Made by a program: the position numbers and the translations under genes
NCBI RefSeq assembly: GCF_016464365.1
Contig: NZ_JADCUC010000001.1
Location: 496,001 to 560,000 of the forward strand
Source: Sandaracinobacteroides hominis
Lineage (GTDB): Bacteria; Pseudomonadota; Alphaproteobacteria; Sphingomonadales; Sphingomonadaceae
Direction: 5' to 3'
Length of the DNA stretch: 64,000 nucleotides
Part shown: piece after piece, positions 34,381-44,126 of the stretch
How positions within the stretch are numbered: the stretch's first letter is position 1
How the letters are laid out: each line of letters begins with the position of its first letter
Notes under the pieces: generated by a model
What the model was told of the DNA's origin: nothing
The model's database searches: none
The model's input: only the letters and a program-made list of their open reading frames with translations

Positions 34381-35324
34381 CGTGCTGGCCCTGAATCCTG
34401 TATGCGGCCTGCGCGGGCCATGATGTCGGCCAGCGCCAATGCCACTTGCGCGGGCACATAGGCAAGATGGAGGGCGTCGCGGACGATGATCTGGGCTTCG
34501 TCGTAGAGCGCGAACAGCGCAGGCTGCGGGTTGCGGCGGGCGGCTTCGGCCAGGCGGCGCGGTACGAGCGTGAGCAGGGCATCGAAGCGTGGGCCGGCTG
34601 CTGCCGTGGAGACGCTGCGGGCGAACTGCAGCGGATCGGCACCGCCGGAGATGCGGCTGAGCGCGGTCTCGAGGCCGGTGAGATCGGCGCCGGCGAGCGC
34701 GGCAACGGAACCCGGCGCACCGTTCGCGAGCTGTGCGAGGGAAGCGAGCTCGGCCTGCGGCAGTTCGGGGAATTGCGCCTGGAGCACCGTTTCCGTTTCG
34801 CCCGGGCTGAGCGGCGACATGCGCAGCGTGCGGCAGCGCGACCGGATCGTGGGCAGAAGGCGGCCGGGGGAATGGCTGACGAGAAGATAGACCGTTTTTT
34901 CGCGCGGCTCCTCAAGTTCTTTCAGGAAGCTATTGCTTGTATTTGTATTCATGTCGTCGATAGAGTCGACTATCAGGGTGCGCCGCGGGGCGATGGCCGG
35001 GTAGCTGTGGAGGAACTCGGACAGTTCGCGGACATGATCGATCAGGATCGAATGGGTGGCACTGCCCTTCCCTTCCGTCGGTGGCTCCAGCACGCGATGA
35101 TCGGGGTGGGAACCTGCCTCTACGAGCGCGCGCGCCACATGATCGGCGGGGCTATCGGCCTGGCCGCTGAGCAGGGTCATGGCGGCCCAATCGGCGAAGG
35201 CGCGCTTGCCGATCCCGTGGGGCCCGGCGATCAGCCAGGCGTGGTGCAGGCGCCCGCTATCGAGCGCTTCGAGGAATTGCGCCTTTTGATCTGCGTGGCC
35301 GATGAGCATCACCTTGGGTGGCAT
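34377..35324 (-). CDS. holB: DNA polymerase III delta' subunit
   Basis: A 315-residue AAA+ clamp-loader subunit of the DnaX/HolB family. The P-loop-like segment LIAGPHGIGKRAFADW, the segment RRTLIVDSIDDMN, the sensor-like SFLKELEEPREKTVYLLVSHSP and the SRC motif IRSRCRTLRM are visible. The usual family segment ANALLKxLEEP appears here as TSNSFLKELEEP, in an AT-rich patch (34921-34960). It is the first gene of a holB-metG unit. The upstream tmk gene often found next to holB is not present; the thiC riboswitch lies upstream in the opposite direction. Confidence 0.93.
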   Translation of the reverse strand: MPPKVMLIGHADQKAQFLEALDSGRLHHAWLIAGPHGIGKRAFADWAAMTLLSGQADSPADHVARALVEAGSHPDHRVLEPPTEGKGSATHSILIDHVRELSEFLHSYPAIAPRRTLIVDSIDDMNTNTSNSFLKELEEPREKTVYLLVSHSPGRLLPTIRSRCRTLRMSPLSPGETETVLQAQFPELPQAELASLAQLANGAPGSVAALAGADLTGLETALSRISGGADPLQFARSVSTAAAGPRFDALLTLVPRRLAEAARRNPQPALFALYDEAQIIVRDALHLAYVPAQVALALADIMARAGRIQDSGPAR

Positions 35325-35392
35325 CTGAACGGCATTGACGCAACCGGCAAAAGCCTTTGCGCATGGGCCGTGGGAAAGCTACACTCGGATCG

Positions 35393-35486
35393 TACCCCGG
35401 GGGGCCGCTTGTGCGCGGCTGAGAGGCAGGCAGCAGCCCGCGACCCGTCGAACCTGATCCGGCTGACACCGGCGTAGGGAGGGAGC
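35393..35486 (+). promoter_or_regulatory. TPP riboswitch (THI element) upstream of thiC
   Basis: The hallmark segments are in order: a GGGGGG-containing P1/P2 strand near 35398, GGCTGAGAGGC near 35417-35427, CCCGTCGAACCTGATCCGG near 35444-35462, then an apical CCGGCTGACACCGG hairpin and GCGTAGGGAGGG. These match the conserved thiamine pyrophosphate aptamer (CTGAGA and ACCTGATC boxes). It ends about 40 bases before thiC and would lower thiC expression when TPP is plentiful. Confidence 0.95.
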
Positions 35487-35512
35487 GGCACATGCGCCAA
35501 ACCTTCCGTTGA

Positions 35513-37366
<1,854 letters not shown>

Positions 37367-37369
37367 GCC

Positions 37370-37792
37370 TCAGCCGCCCGGTTCCCAACCGGGTGGCGCC
37401 AGTTCGAAGCCGCTGAATTCGAAGCCCGGCGCAACGACGCAGGAAACCAGCGCCCAGCCGAAGCTTGCCTGCGCTGCCTGCCAGTGACCGGCGGGAATGA
37501 CGAGGTGCGATTGTTGCCCTGCCAGCACATCGCCGCCCAGCAGGCATGCGTTCCGTCTTCCATCCGGCGCGGCCCGGAGGAGTTGCAGCGCGCTGCCGGC
37601 GTGCCAGGCCCATAGCTCGTCTGCGTCGACCTTGTGCCAGTGCGATCGCTGGCCGGCTTCCAGAAGAAAGTGAATTGCCGTCATCGCGGAACGTTCACCG
37701 GGCGCGGCGGGCGATCGCCATGTTTCGCGATACCAGCCTCCCTCCGGGTGCCGCTGCAGGTCCAGCAGCTCGATGATTCCTGTCGGTTCCAT
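37370..37792 (-). CDS. DUF985 cupin family protein
   Basis: A 140-residue cupin-fold protein of the DUF985 family. The sequence LLDLQRHPEGGWYRETWRS, TAIHFLLEAGQRSHWHKVDADELWAWHAGSAL and HLVIPAGHWQAAQ are typical of that family. ATG 37792 (MEPTGIIELLDLQ) is preferred; the open frame continues 24 codons upstream without family similarity. Cupins often bind a metal and small ligands; no specific role is known to me. It is divergent from a secreted protein gene. Confidence 0.85.
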   Translation of the reverse strand: MEPTGIIELLDLQRHPEGGWYRETWRSPAAPGERSAMTAIHFLLEAGQRSHWHKVDADELWAWHAGSALQLLRAAPDGRRNACLLGGDVLAGQQSHLVIPAGHWQAAQASFGWALVSCVVAPGFEFSGFELAPPGWEPGG

Positions 37793-37875
37793 GCAAATCC
37801 CGACCCCCGCCTGCATTGCCTGCCCTGAAATGTTGGAATAGTCTGAAGGGGATCGAGGGGCCATAGGGGACGATC

Positions 37876-39156
37876 ATGAAATTCTATCTGCTTCAGGCAT
37901 CCGTGCTTGCGCTTGCTCTTGCCGTGCCTGCGACCGGGCAGTCGCAGAAGGTTTCGCCGCCGAAGACGGTTTACTGGATGTCTGCTGCTACGCAGAGCGG
38001 CTTCGGGATGGGGAGCGCGCCTTCCACCAGCGACATGATGCGCATGGCGATGGGTGGCGGCGGAAGCAGTGTGATCAAGACGCTGAACCTGGACCTTGGA
38101 TCGAAGCTGCCGCCCTCCCCCGCGCCCGGTGCAGCCGATCATGCCGTGCCTCCGGGGATGAACATGGGCGCCAACCTGCCCTTGCGGGCGCCGAAGAAGG
38201 GCACGCCATCCCAGGGGACGGAAGAATTCGAGCGGCCGAAGGGCAAGCTGCTGTTGTTCTGGGGATGTGGTGAGACGGCAAAGCCGGGCCAGCCTGTCGT
38301 CTTCGATTTTGCCAGGATTGCGGCGGGCGAGATGCCGGCCAATCTTTTCGGCGGCGAGCGGGTTCGGCTGCAGCGCCCGCCCAATGCCTCGACCTGGCCG
38401 ACCTATGTGTATTGGCCCAATACGGACAAGCAGAACGGCAGCCGACAGGTGCCGTCCAATGCGTCGCTGGTGGGGCCGCACAAGGTGACAGGCAATTTCG
38501 CGCCGCAGATGGATTTCAGCCTGCAGCAGGACTGGATGCAGGGCGTGAACATGAAGCAGCAGAAGAATGCGTCAGGTTCGGTCGGGCTGCAGTGGAATGT
38601 GGTGCCGGGGGCAACGGCGCATTTTGCACAGATGGTGGCCGGCCGGGATGAGGGTGGCGCACCGGTTATCGTGTTCTGGGCTTCGTCCGAAACGCAGACC
38701 TTCTTCTCGGGCATGTCGGACTTCATCTCGCCTTCGGAAGCCTCGCGGCTGGTAGGCAAGAAACTGCTGATGCCGCCGTCGCAGACGAGTTGCGCCATTC
38801 CCAAAGAGGCTGTCGCAGCGGCGAAGGATGCCGGGCTGATCCTGCTGACCTCGCATGGCCCGGAGCAGAATATCGTCTATCCGCCGCGTCCGAAGGATCC
38901 CAAGGTGGACTGGGTGCAGGAATGGAGCGTGAAGGCGCGATTTGTCTCTCGCACGGGCGCCATCATCGGGATGGAAGACATGGGCGGTGCTGGCGGTGCG
39001 ACCGCAAGCGGCAAGCCGAAATGCAAGCCCGATGCCGCGACCGAGGCGGGCAAGGCAGCAGGTGGCGGCATCGGCGGCAGCGTCGGTCGGGCGATGGGTG
39101 GCGCCCTGGGAGGCCTGATGGGCAAGAAGAAGCCCAAGGAGGATTGCGAGCCCTGA
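37876..39156 (+). CDS. Unrecognised secreted protein, Met/Gly-rich with glycine-zipper C-terminus
   Basis: A 426-residue protein that I do not assign to a family. It has a signal peptide (MKFYLLQASVLALALAVPATG), so it is probably periplasmic or cell surface. A Met/Gly-rich stretch follows near residues 45-65 (MMRMAMGGGGSS), then a core with paired segments LLLFWGCGE and VIVFWASSE that look like repeated beta-structured modules, each followed by a proline-rich or phenylalanine-rich stretch. The C-terminus has a glycine-zipper-like segment (GGGIGGSVGRAMGGALGGLMG) and a lysine-rich tail. It stands alone between divergent cupin and downstream DUF389 genes. Confidence 0.8.
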   Translation: MKFYLLQASVLALALAVPATGQSQKVSPPKTVYWMSAATQSGFGMGSAPSTSDMMRMAMGGGGSSVIKTLNLDLGSKLPPSPAPGAADHAVPPGMNMGANLPLRAPKKGTPSQGTEEFERPKGKLLLFWGCGETAKPGQPVVFDFARIAAGEMPANLFGGERVRLQRPPNASTWPTYVYWPNTDKQNGSRQVPSNASLVGPHKVTGNFAPQMDFSLQQDWMQGVNMKQQKNASGSVGLQWNVVPGATAHFAQMVAGRDEGGAPVIVFWASSETQTFFSGMSDFISPSEASRLVGKKLLMPPSQTSCAIPKEAVAAAKDAGLILLTSHGPEQNIVYPPRPKDPKVDWVQEWSVKARFVSRTGAIIGMEDMGGAGGATASGKPKCKPDAATEAGKAAGGGIGGSVGRAMGGALGGLMGKKKPKEDCEP

Positions 39157-39216
39157 CGCGACGGGTTGCGCCGCATCGGATTCCATTTGGGCGGCAGATG
39201 CTTTAGCCCATGGGCG

Positions 39217-40932
39217 ATGACTGATGGGAACAATGCGCAGGCTTCCGTTGAAGGCCGCGATTCGACTTCAAAATACGTCCGGCAGTTGAAGGCCTGGCAC
39301 CGGCGTACGGTTGTTGCGGGGGTGGATCATGCCGCCCTGCTGGACCGGGCCAATGCGGAAGGGGGCTGGTCGGCGCGGTTCGCCTTCATGATTGCCATGT
39401 CTGCCGGCATCGCCATCCTGGGCATGCTGCTGTCGTCGCCGGCAGTGGTTATCGGCGCGATGCTGATCTCTCCGTTGATGGCGCCGATCGTGAACGCCGG
39501 TTTTTCGCTCGCGACCTTTGACTGGCCGACTGTGCGGTCGAGCTTGCTGGCGCTCGCCGCAGGGACGCTTCTGGCGATTGGATTCACCGCGCTTCTGGTG
39601 CTTGCATCCCCCTTGCAGGACCTGACGTCCGAAATCCTGGCGAGGACGCGCCCAAACCTGTTTGACCTGCTGGTGGCGATTTTTTCGGCACTGGCGGGCG
39701 GCTACGCGACGGTGCGCGGGCGGGGCGAGACGATTGTGGGTGTGGCGCTTGCGACCTCGCTGATGCCGCCGCTGGCCGCAGTCGGCTATGGGTTGGCGAC
39801 CTGGAACATGGCGGTTGCCGGTGGCGCATTTGCCCTGTTCCTCACGAACTTCATTGCCATCGCCCTGTGCATGGCGCTGGTTGCGCGCTTCTATGGGTTC
39901 GGCGCCTTTCTGACGCCGCGCCAGACGCAGCGGCAGGCCTTTGCGCTGTTGGTCGTGCTGGTCGCCCTTGCCGTTCCGCTGGGCTTTTCCTTGAGGCAGA
40001 TCGCCTGGGAGGCGTGGGCGACGCGGACCATACGCAATGCCGTCGCGCAGGAATTCGGCCACAACAGCCGGATCGTGGCGCTGGATCCCGACTTTGCCGG
40101 CGGCAAGCTGGTTGTCCGCGCGACAGTGCTTTCGGATCGGCTGCACAGCAAGGCGACGGCCGACCTGGAGCGGCGGCTGGGGACGACGCTGAGGCGGCCG
40201 GTGCGGATGCAGCTGAGCCAGGTTCTGGTGAATCAGGGGGGCGCGCAGGCGGAGCTGAACCGGGCGCGTGCGGCCGAGGCGGGATCGAGCACGGCAGCGC
40301 GGCTGGCGCAGGCCGACCTTGCCGTGCGATTGCAGTTTGTCGCCGGGGTTCCGGCGTCTGCGATAACGGTGGATAGCGCGGCCCGACGGGCGCTGGTGGC
40401 TGTGGGTCGCGACCGGCAGATTCCAGAGCTGTTCCTTCTGGAGCAGCGCTTGCGGGAAGAAAACCCGGATTGGGATGTGCAGCTGACGGTGCCGACGATG
40501 GCGTTGCCGCCGATCCTGTTCGAGGACGGAAGTGCAGAACTGGATGCACGCGCGCAGGCGCAGATCAAATCCTACCTCTGGGCGCTGCAGAGCTGGGGGA
40601 TGAACGGTATCGTGCTGGCGGGGGGCCGGGCATCGAACGAACCGCAACGACTGGCGGCGGCACGTATGGACGCGGTTGCCCCGCTGTTCGAGGCTTGCGG
40701 CTATCGTGTGGAAGAGCGTGCGGCGCGCGCTTTGGATCGGCGGGAGGAAAGCGAGCTGGGGCGGTCGGCCCTGAGGCGGGTGGAGGTCTCACCGCGTGAC
40801 GTGGTGGCAGGCCCGGGCGAAGAGAGCGCGCCTGAAAACGCGCAAGCCTGCCTGTTGCCGCGCGGCGGCGGGAACGCGAGCGACCCTGCGCCGGCGGAAG
40901 ACCAGACGGCGGGCGTTTCGAAGGCGGCTTGA
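39217..40932 (+). CDS. DUF389 membrane protein fused to an OmpA-like C-terminal domain
   Basis: A 571-residue protein. Residues of about 55 to 260 hold six or so membrane helices with the DUF389 features PAVVIGAMLISPLMAPIVNAGFS and ATSLMPPLAAVGYGLA. The middle (about 270-420) is soluble, and the C-terminal part (LPPILFEDGSAELDARAQAQIKSYLWALQSWG, then GGRASNEPQRLAAARMDAV) resembles an OmpA/MotB peptidoglycan-binding domain. ATG 39217 is chosen; a more upstream ATG in frame (39166) adds a non-family leader. The function is unknown; an envelope-linked membrane role is inferred. Repeats follow the stop directly. Confidence 0.82.
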   Translation: MTDGNNAQASVEGRDSTSKYVRQLKAWHRRTVVAGVDHAALLDRANAEGGWSARFAFMIAMSAGIAILGMLLSSPAVVIGAMLISPLMAPIVNAGFSLATFDWPTVRSSLLALAAGTLLAIGFTALLVLASPLQDLTSEILARTRPNLFDLLVAIFSALAGGYATVRGRGETIVGVALATSLMPPLAAVGYGLATWNMAVAGGAFALFLTNFIAIALCMALVARFYGFGAFLTPRQTQRQAFALLVVLVALAVPLGFSLRQIAWEAWATRTIRNAVAQEFGHNSRIVALDPDFAGGKLVVRATVLSDRLHSKATADLERRLGTTLRRPVRMQLSQVLVNQGGAQAELNRARAAEAGSSTAARLAQADLAVRLQFVAGVPASAITVDSAARRALVAVGRDRQIPELFLLEQRLREENPDWDVQLTVPTMALPPILFEDGSAELDARAQAQIKSYLWALQSWGMNGIVLAGGRASNEPQRLAAARMDAVAPLFEACGYRVEERAARALDRREESELGRSALRRVEVSPRDVVAGPGEESAPENAQACLLPRGGGNASDPAPAEDQTAGVSKAA

Positions 40933-40940
40933 GGTCCGAA

Positions 40941-41031
40941 GATGCAGCGGGCGGGTTTTCCCCGCACGTAGATACAACGGGCGGGTTTTCACCCGCGATA
41001 AGATGCAACGGGCGGGTTTTCACCCGCCCGA
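40941..41031. repeat. 30/31-bp tandem palindromic repeat, three units, DUF389/clpX junction
   Basis: Units start at 40941, 40971 and 41002 with GATGCAGCGG, GATACAACGG and GATGCAACGG. Each has the hairpin GCGGGT-TTTC-ACCCGC or a slight variant (6-bp stem, 4-base loop). It lies between the convergent DUF389-OmpA and clpX genes, 8 bases after the first stop and 43 bases before the second. Confidence 0.88.
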
Positions 41032-41074
41032 AGCACGTCGTTGCGATGTCTTGCGGTCCGCTGGCGTGCGGGCC

Positions 41075-42325
41075 TCAGGCGGCCTTGTCGGCCCTCAGAA
41101 GCTGGATCGGGTTTTTCAGTCCCTTCACGACTTCGCCGTCGATCTGAACTTCATCGACCGTATCCATGCCGGGCAATTCGAACATGGTATCGAGCAGGAT
41201 CCCCTCCAGGATGGAGCGCAGGCCGCGGGCGCCGGTGCGCCGCTCAATGGCGCGCTTGGCGATCTCGGACAGGGCCTCTTCCGAGAAGGAGAGCTTCACG
41301 CCTTCCATCTCGAACAGGCGGGCATATTGCTTGGACAGCGCGTTCTTCGGCTCGGTAAGGATCTTGATGAGCGCAGCCTCGTCCAGATCTTCCAGCGTTG
41401 CGATAACCGGGAGGCGGCCGACGAATTCAGGGATCAGCCCGAACTTCAGCAGGTCTTCCGGTTCGCAATTGCGCAGGACCTGGCCCGTACGACGTTCATC
41501 CGGAGCTGCAACATGCGCACCGAAGCCTATGGATTTACCTTGCAATCTGTCGGAAATTATCCGGTCCAGACCGGCGAAGGCGCCGCCGCAGATAAAGAGG
41601 ATATTGGTGGTATCGACCTGCAGGAACTCCTGCTGCGGATGCTTGCGGCCGCCTTGCGGCGGAACGCTGGCGGTCGTTCCTTCCATGATCTTCAGCAGTG
41701 CCTGCTGCACCCCTTCGCCCGACACGTCGCGGGTGATGGAGGGATTGTCGGCCTTGCGACTGATCTTGTCGATCTCGTCGATGTAGACAATGCCGCGCTG
41801 GGCGCGTTCGACATTATAGTCGCTCGCCTGCAGCAGCTTCAGGATGATGTTCTCGACATCCTCACCGACATAGCCGGCTTCCGTGAGCGTGGTCGCGTCT
41901 GCCATGGTGAAAGGCACGTCGAGGATACGAGCCAGGGTCTGCGCGAGAAGCGTCTTGCCGCAGCCGGTGGGGCCGACGAGCAGGATGTTCGACTTTGCGA
42001 GCTCGACCTCGGCGCCCTTCGCGCCATGGGCGAGTCGCTTGTAGTGGTTGTGCACGGCAACCGAGAGAACCCGCTTTGCGTGGGTCTGGCCGATTACATA
42101 GCTGTCGAGCACGCCCATGATCTCGCGCGGGGGCGGGACACCGTCGCGGGTTTTCACCAGCGCGTTCTTGGTTTCCTCGCGGATGATGTCGTTGCACAGC
42201 TCGACACATTCATCGCAGATGAAAACCGTGGGGCCTGCGATCAGCTTCTTCACCTCGTGCTGGCTCTTCCCGCAGAAGGAGCAATAGAGGATATTCTTGC
42301 CGTCGCTGCTGCTGACTTTGGTCAT
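41075..42325 (-). CDS. clpX: ATP-dependent Clp protease ATP-binding subunit ClpX
   Basis: Unfoldase of 416 residues that feeds substrates to ClpP. The N-terminal zinc finger has Cys15, Cys18, Cys37 and Cys40. The AAA+ module has Walker A GPTGCGKT near residue 118, Walker [11 protein letters not shown], the [23 protein letters not shown] segment and the pore/IGF region (KSIGFG) that contacts ClpP. It lies 262 bp downstream of clpP on the same strand; the gap contains only the short tail region and no gene. Confidence 0.97.
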   Translation of the reverse strand: MTKVSSSDGKNILYCSFCGKSQHEVKKLIAGPTVFICDECVELCNDIIREETKNALVKTRDGVPPPREIMGVLDSYVIGQTHAKRVLSVAVHNHYKRLAHGAKGAEVELAKSNILLVGPTGCGKTLLAQTLARILDVPFTMADATTLTEAGYVGEDVENIILKLLQASDYNVERAQRGIVYIDEIDKISRKADNPSITRDVSGEGVQQALLKIMEGTTASVPPQGGRKHPQQEFLQVDTTNILFICGGAFAGLDRIISDRLQGKSIGFGAHVAAPDERRTGQVLRNCEPEDLLKFGLIPEFVGRLPVIATLEDLDEAALIKILTEPKNALSKQYARLFEMEGVKLSFSEEALSEIAKRAIERRTGARGLRSILEGILLDTMFELPGMDTVDEVQIDGEVVKGLKNPIQLLRADKAA

Positions 42326-42587
42326 AGACTCTCTTTCGGCCGCCCCTGAACCGGTTTGGAAAGCCGGGGCGGCATGGGCACATATTACAAGTTAGCGCAG
42401 ATTCCCTCTGCCGCAAGTGCGAAAGCCGCCAGCTTGGCACCTTGCAGAGGGTTATTTGCCCCGCAGCGTGCCGGGAGTCCGCTGCGGCCAGGCATTCCGT
42501 CAGCCCCGCACATTGCCGGGCAAAAGCGGAATACCGGTACAAAGGGGGAAGGAACGGTGCTGCCGGATCCGGCAGCGCCGAAGCGCG

Positions 42588-43265
42588 TCAGGCGGCCTTC
42601 AGTTCGCCTTCGGCGGGCGTCGGGCGCTTGTCCATCACTTCGTCCACCAGCCCGAAGGCCTTGGATTCCTCGGCCGACATGAACTTGTCCCGCTCCATTG
42701 CATGCTCGATCTCCTCGAGCGGCTTGCCGGTGAACTTGGCATAGAGGCTGTTCATGTGGGCGCGGATGCGGATGATCTCTCGGGCCTGGATTTCGATATC
42801 GGTTGCCTGGCCCTGTGCGCCGCCGGAGGGCTGGTGCACCATGATGCGGGCGTTGGCGAGCGCCACGCGCATGCCGGGTTCGCCGGCTGCCAGCAGGAAG
42901 CTGCCCATGGAGGCGGCCTGGCCGATGCAGACGGTGCCGACCTTGGGGCGGATATATTGCATGGTATCATAGATCGCCATGCCCGAGGTGATCACCCCGC
43001 CCGGCGAGTTGATGTACATGAAGATGTCTTTCTTGGGGTTTTCCGCCTCAAGGAAGAGCAGCTGGGCGACGATCAGCGAGGCCATGCTGTCCTCGATCGG
43101 GCCGTTCACGAAGACGATACGCTCGCGCAGGAGGCGGGAGAAGATGTCGAACGACCGCTCCCCCCGGCTCGACTGCTCTATGACGATGGGCACGAGCCCC
43201 GCCGTCGGATTGATGTGGGCGCCGAATGCGGCGAGAGGGTTCATGATAAACTGGTCGCGGTCCAT
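42588..43265 (-). CDS. clpP: ATP-dependent Clp protease proteolytic subunit ClpP
   Basis: Serine protease of about 225 residues. Catalytic Ser119 lies in [11 protein letters not shown] and His144 in [28 protein letters not shown] is a family segment. Two starts are possible: ATG 43265 ([11 protein letters not shown]) and ATG 43244 ([10 protein letters not shown]). Neither has a strong ribosome binding site, and the propeptide could begin at either. It is upstream of clpX on the same strand and divergent from the flagellar slt-flhA-fliA unit. Confidence 0.95.
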   Translation of the reverse strand: MDRDQFIMNPLAAFGAHINPTAGLVPIVIEQSSRGERSFDIFSRLLRERIVFVNGPIEDSMASLIVAQLLFLEAENPKKDIFMYINSPGGVITSGMAIYDTMQYIRPKVGTVCIGQAASMGSFLLAAGEPGMRVALANARIMVHQPSGGAQGQATDIEIQAREIIRIRAHMNSLYAKFTGKPLEEIEHAMERDKFMSAEESKAFGLVDEVMDKRPTPAEGELKAA

Positions 43266-43385
43266 GCGGGTATAAGTCGGCCCTGCCCTGCCCGCCGTCA
43301 AGCCCCGCTTCTGCGATATCCGCAATGCATCCGGAACGGTCCCACTTTCGCACCTGTCGGCGGACACAGTTGCTATCTGTCAAGC

Positions 43386-44126
43386 ATGCGAGGATTGCCT
43401 GAAAATCCTGATCTAAGCGTGCGGGGCGCAGGGGCTGCTGTCCTGCCGGCGCTGCGTGCCGCTGCGGAACGGACGGGGGTGGATTTCGGGGCGCTCTATC
43501 ATACGGCGCGACTGGAATCCGGTTTCAACCCGCAGGCGCGGGCGCGCACTTCCTCGGCTACCGGCCTGTTCCAGTTCGTGGATTCCACCTGGATGTCGAC
43601 GATCGCGAAGCATGGGGCGCGGCATGGAATTGTGCCGGGCTCGCGGGCGGAAGCGCTGGCGCTGCGCCGGGATCCTGCGGTCGCCAGCCTGATGGCGGCC
43701 GAGCATATGGCCGACAACGCTGCGGCTCTGGAGGCCGGGGGCCAGGAAGCATCGGCGACGGGGCTCTACCTTGCGCATTTTCTGGGGGCGGGCGGCGCGG
43801 TTCGCTTTCTGAAGGGGATGGCTGCGGCGCCGGGAGCCGCGGCAGCCGAGCTGTTTCCGGCGGCGGCCCGGGCGAACCGCTCGATATTCTATGCCGGCAG
43901 CGGCGCCCGCAGCCTGCAGGAGGTGTATGAGCTCTTTGCCCGCAAGCTGGGGGCTGACGAGGGCGGTGGCGCTGGCTTCGCACTGGCGGAAAACGGACAT
44001 GCGGCCGATCGGCTGCCGGCTGCAGTCGCTGCGTTGATGCCGCCCGAAACTGGTTCGGCACTGGCTGAGCAGCCGCTGCATGCGGCGCGGCTGGCCTATC
44101 TGTTGCTTGCCGAGATGGGCGCATGA
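43386..44126 (+). CDS. Lytic transglycosylase-like protein, probably flagellar (SltF-like)
   Basis: A 246-residue protein with an N-terminal SLT-type lysozyme fold: the putative catalytic Glu44 lies in HTARLESGFNPQARA, followed by SSATGLFQFVDSTWM. No clear signal peptide is seen. It probably cuts peptidoglycan to let the flagellar rod pass. It is translationally coupled to flhA (ATGA overlap), and the FlgJ of this organism lacks the muramidase domain, so this enzyme may supply that activity, as SltF does in Rhodobacter. That role is inference. The frame is open far upstream, but 43386 is the first ATG with family similarity. Confidence 0.83.
   Translation: MRGLPENPDLSVRGAGAAVLPALRAAAERTGVDFGALYHTARLESGFNPQARARTSSATGLFQFVDSTWMSTIAKHGARHGIVPGSRAEALALRRDPAVASLMAAEHMADNAAALEAGGQEASATGLYLAHFLGAGGAVRFLKGMAAAPGAAAAELFPAAARANRSIFYAGSGARSLQEVYELFARKLGADEGGGAGFALAENGHAADRLPAAVAALMPPETGSALAEQPLHAARLAYLLLAEMGA

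Noticed and set aside
43266-43385. Sigma-54 or sigma-28 promoter upstream of slt-flhA-fliA
   Set aside because: No GG-N10-GC spacing or TAAA-N15-GCCG element was found in the 120-bp gap, although a TTGACA-like hexamer is present on the minus strand without a good -10.
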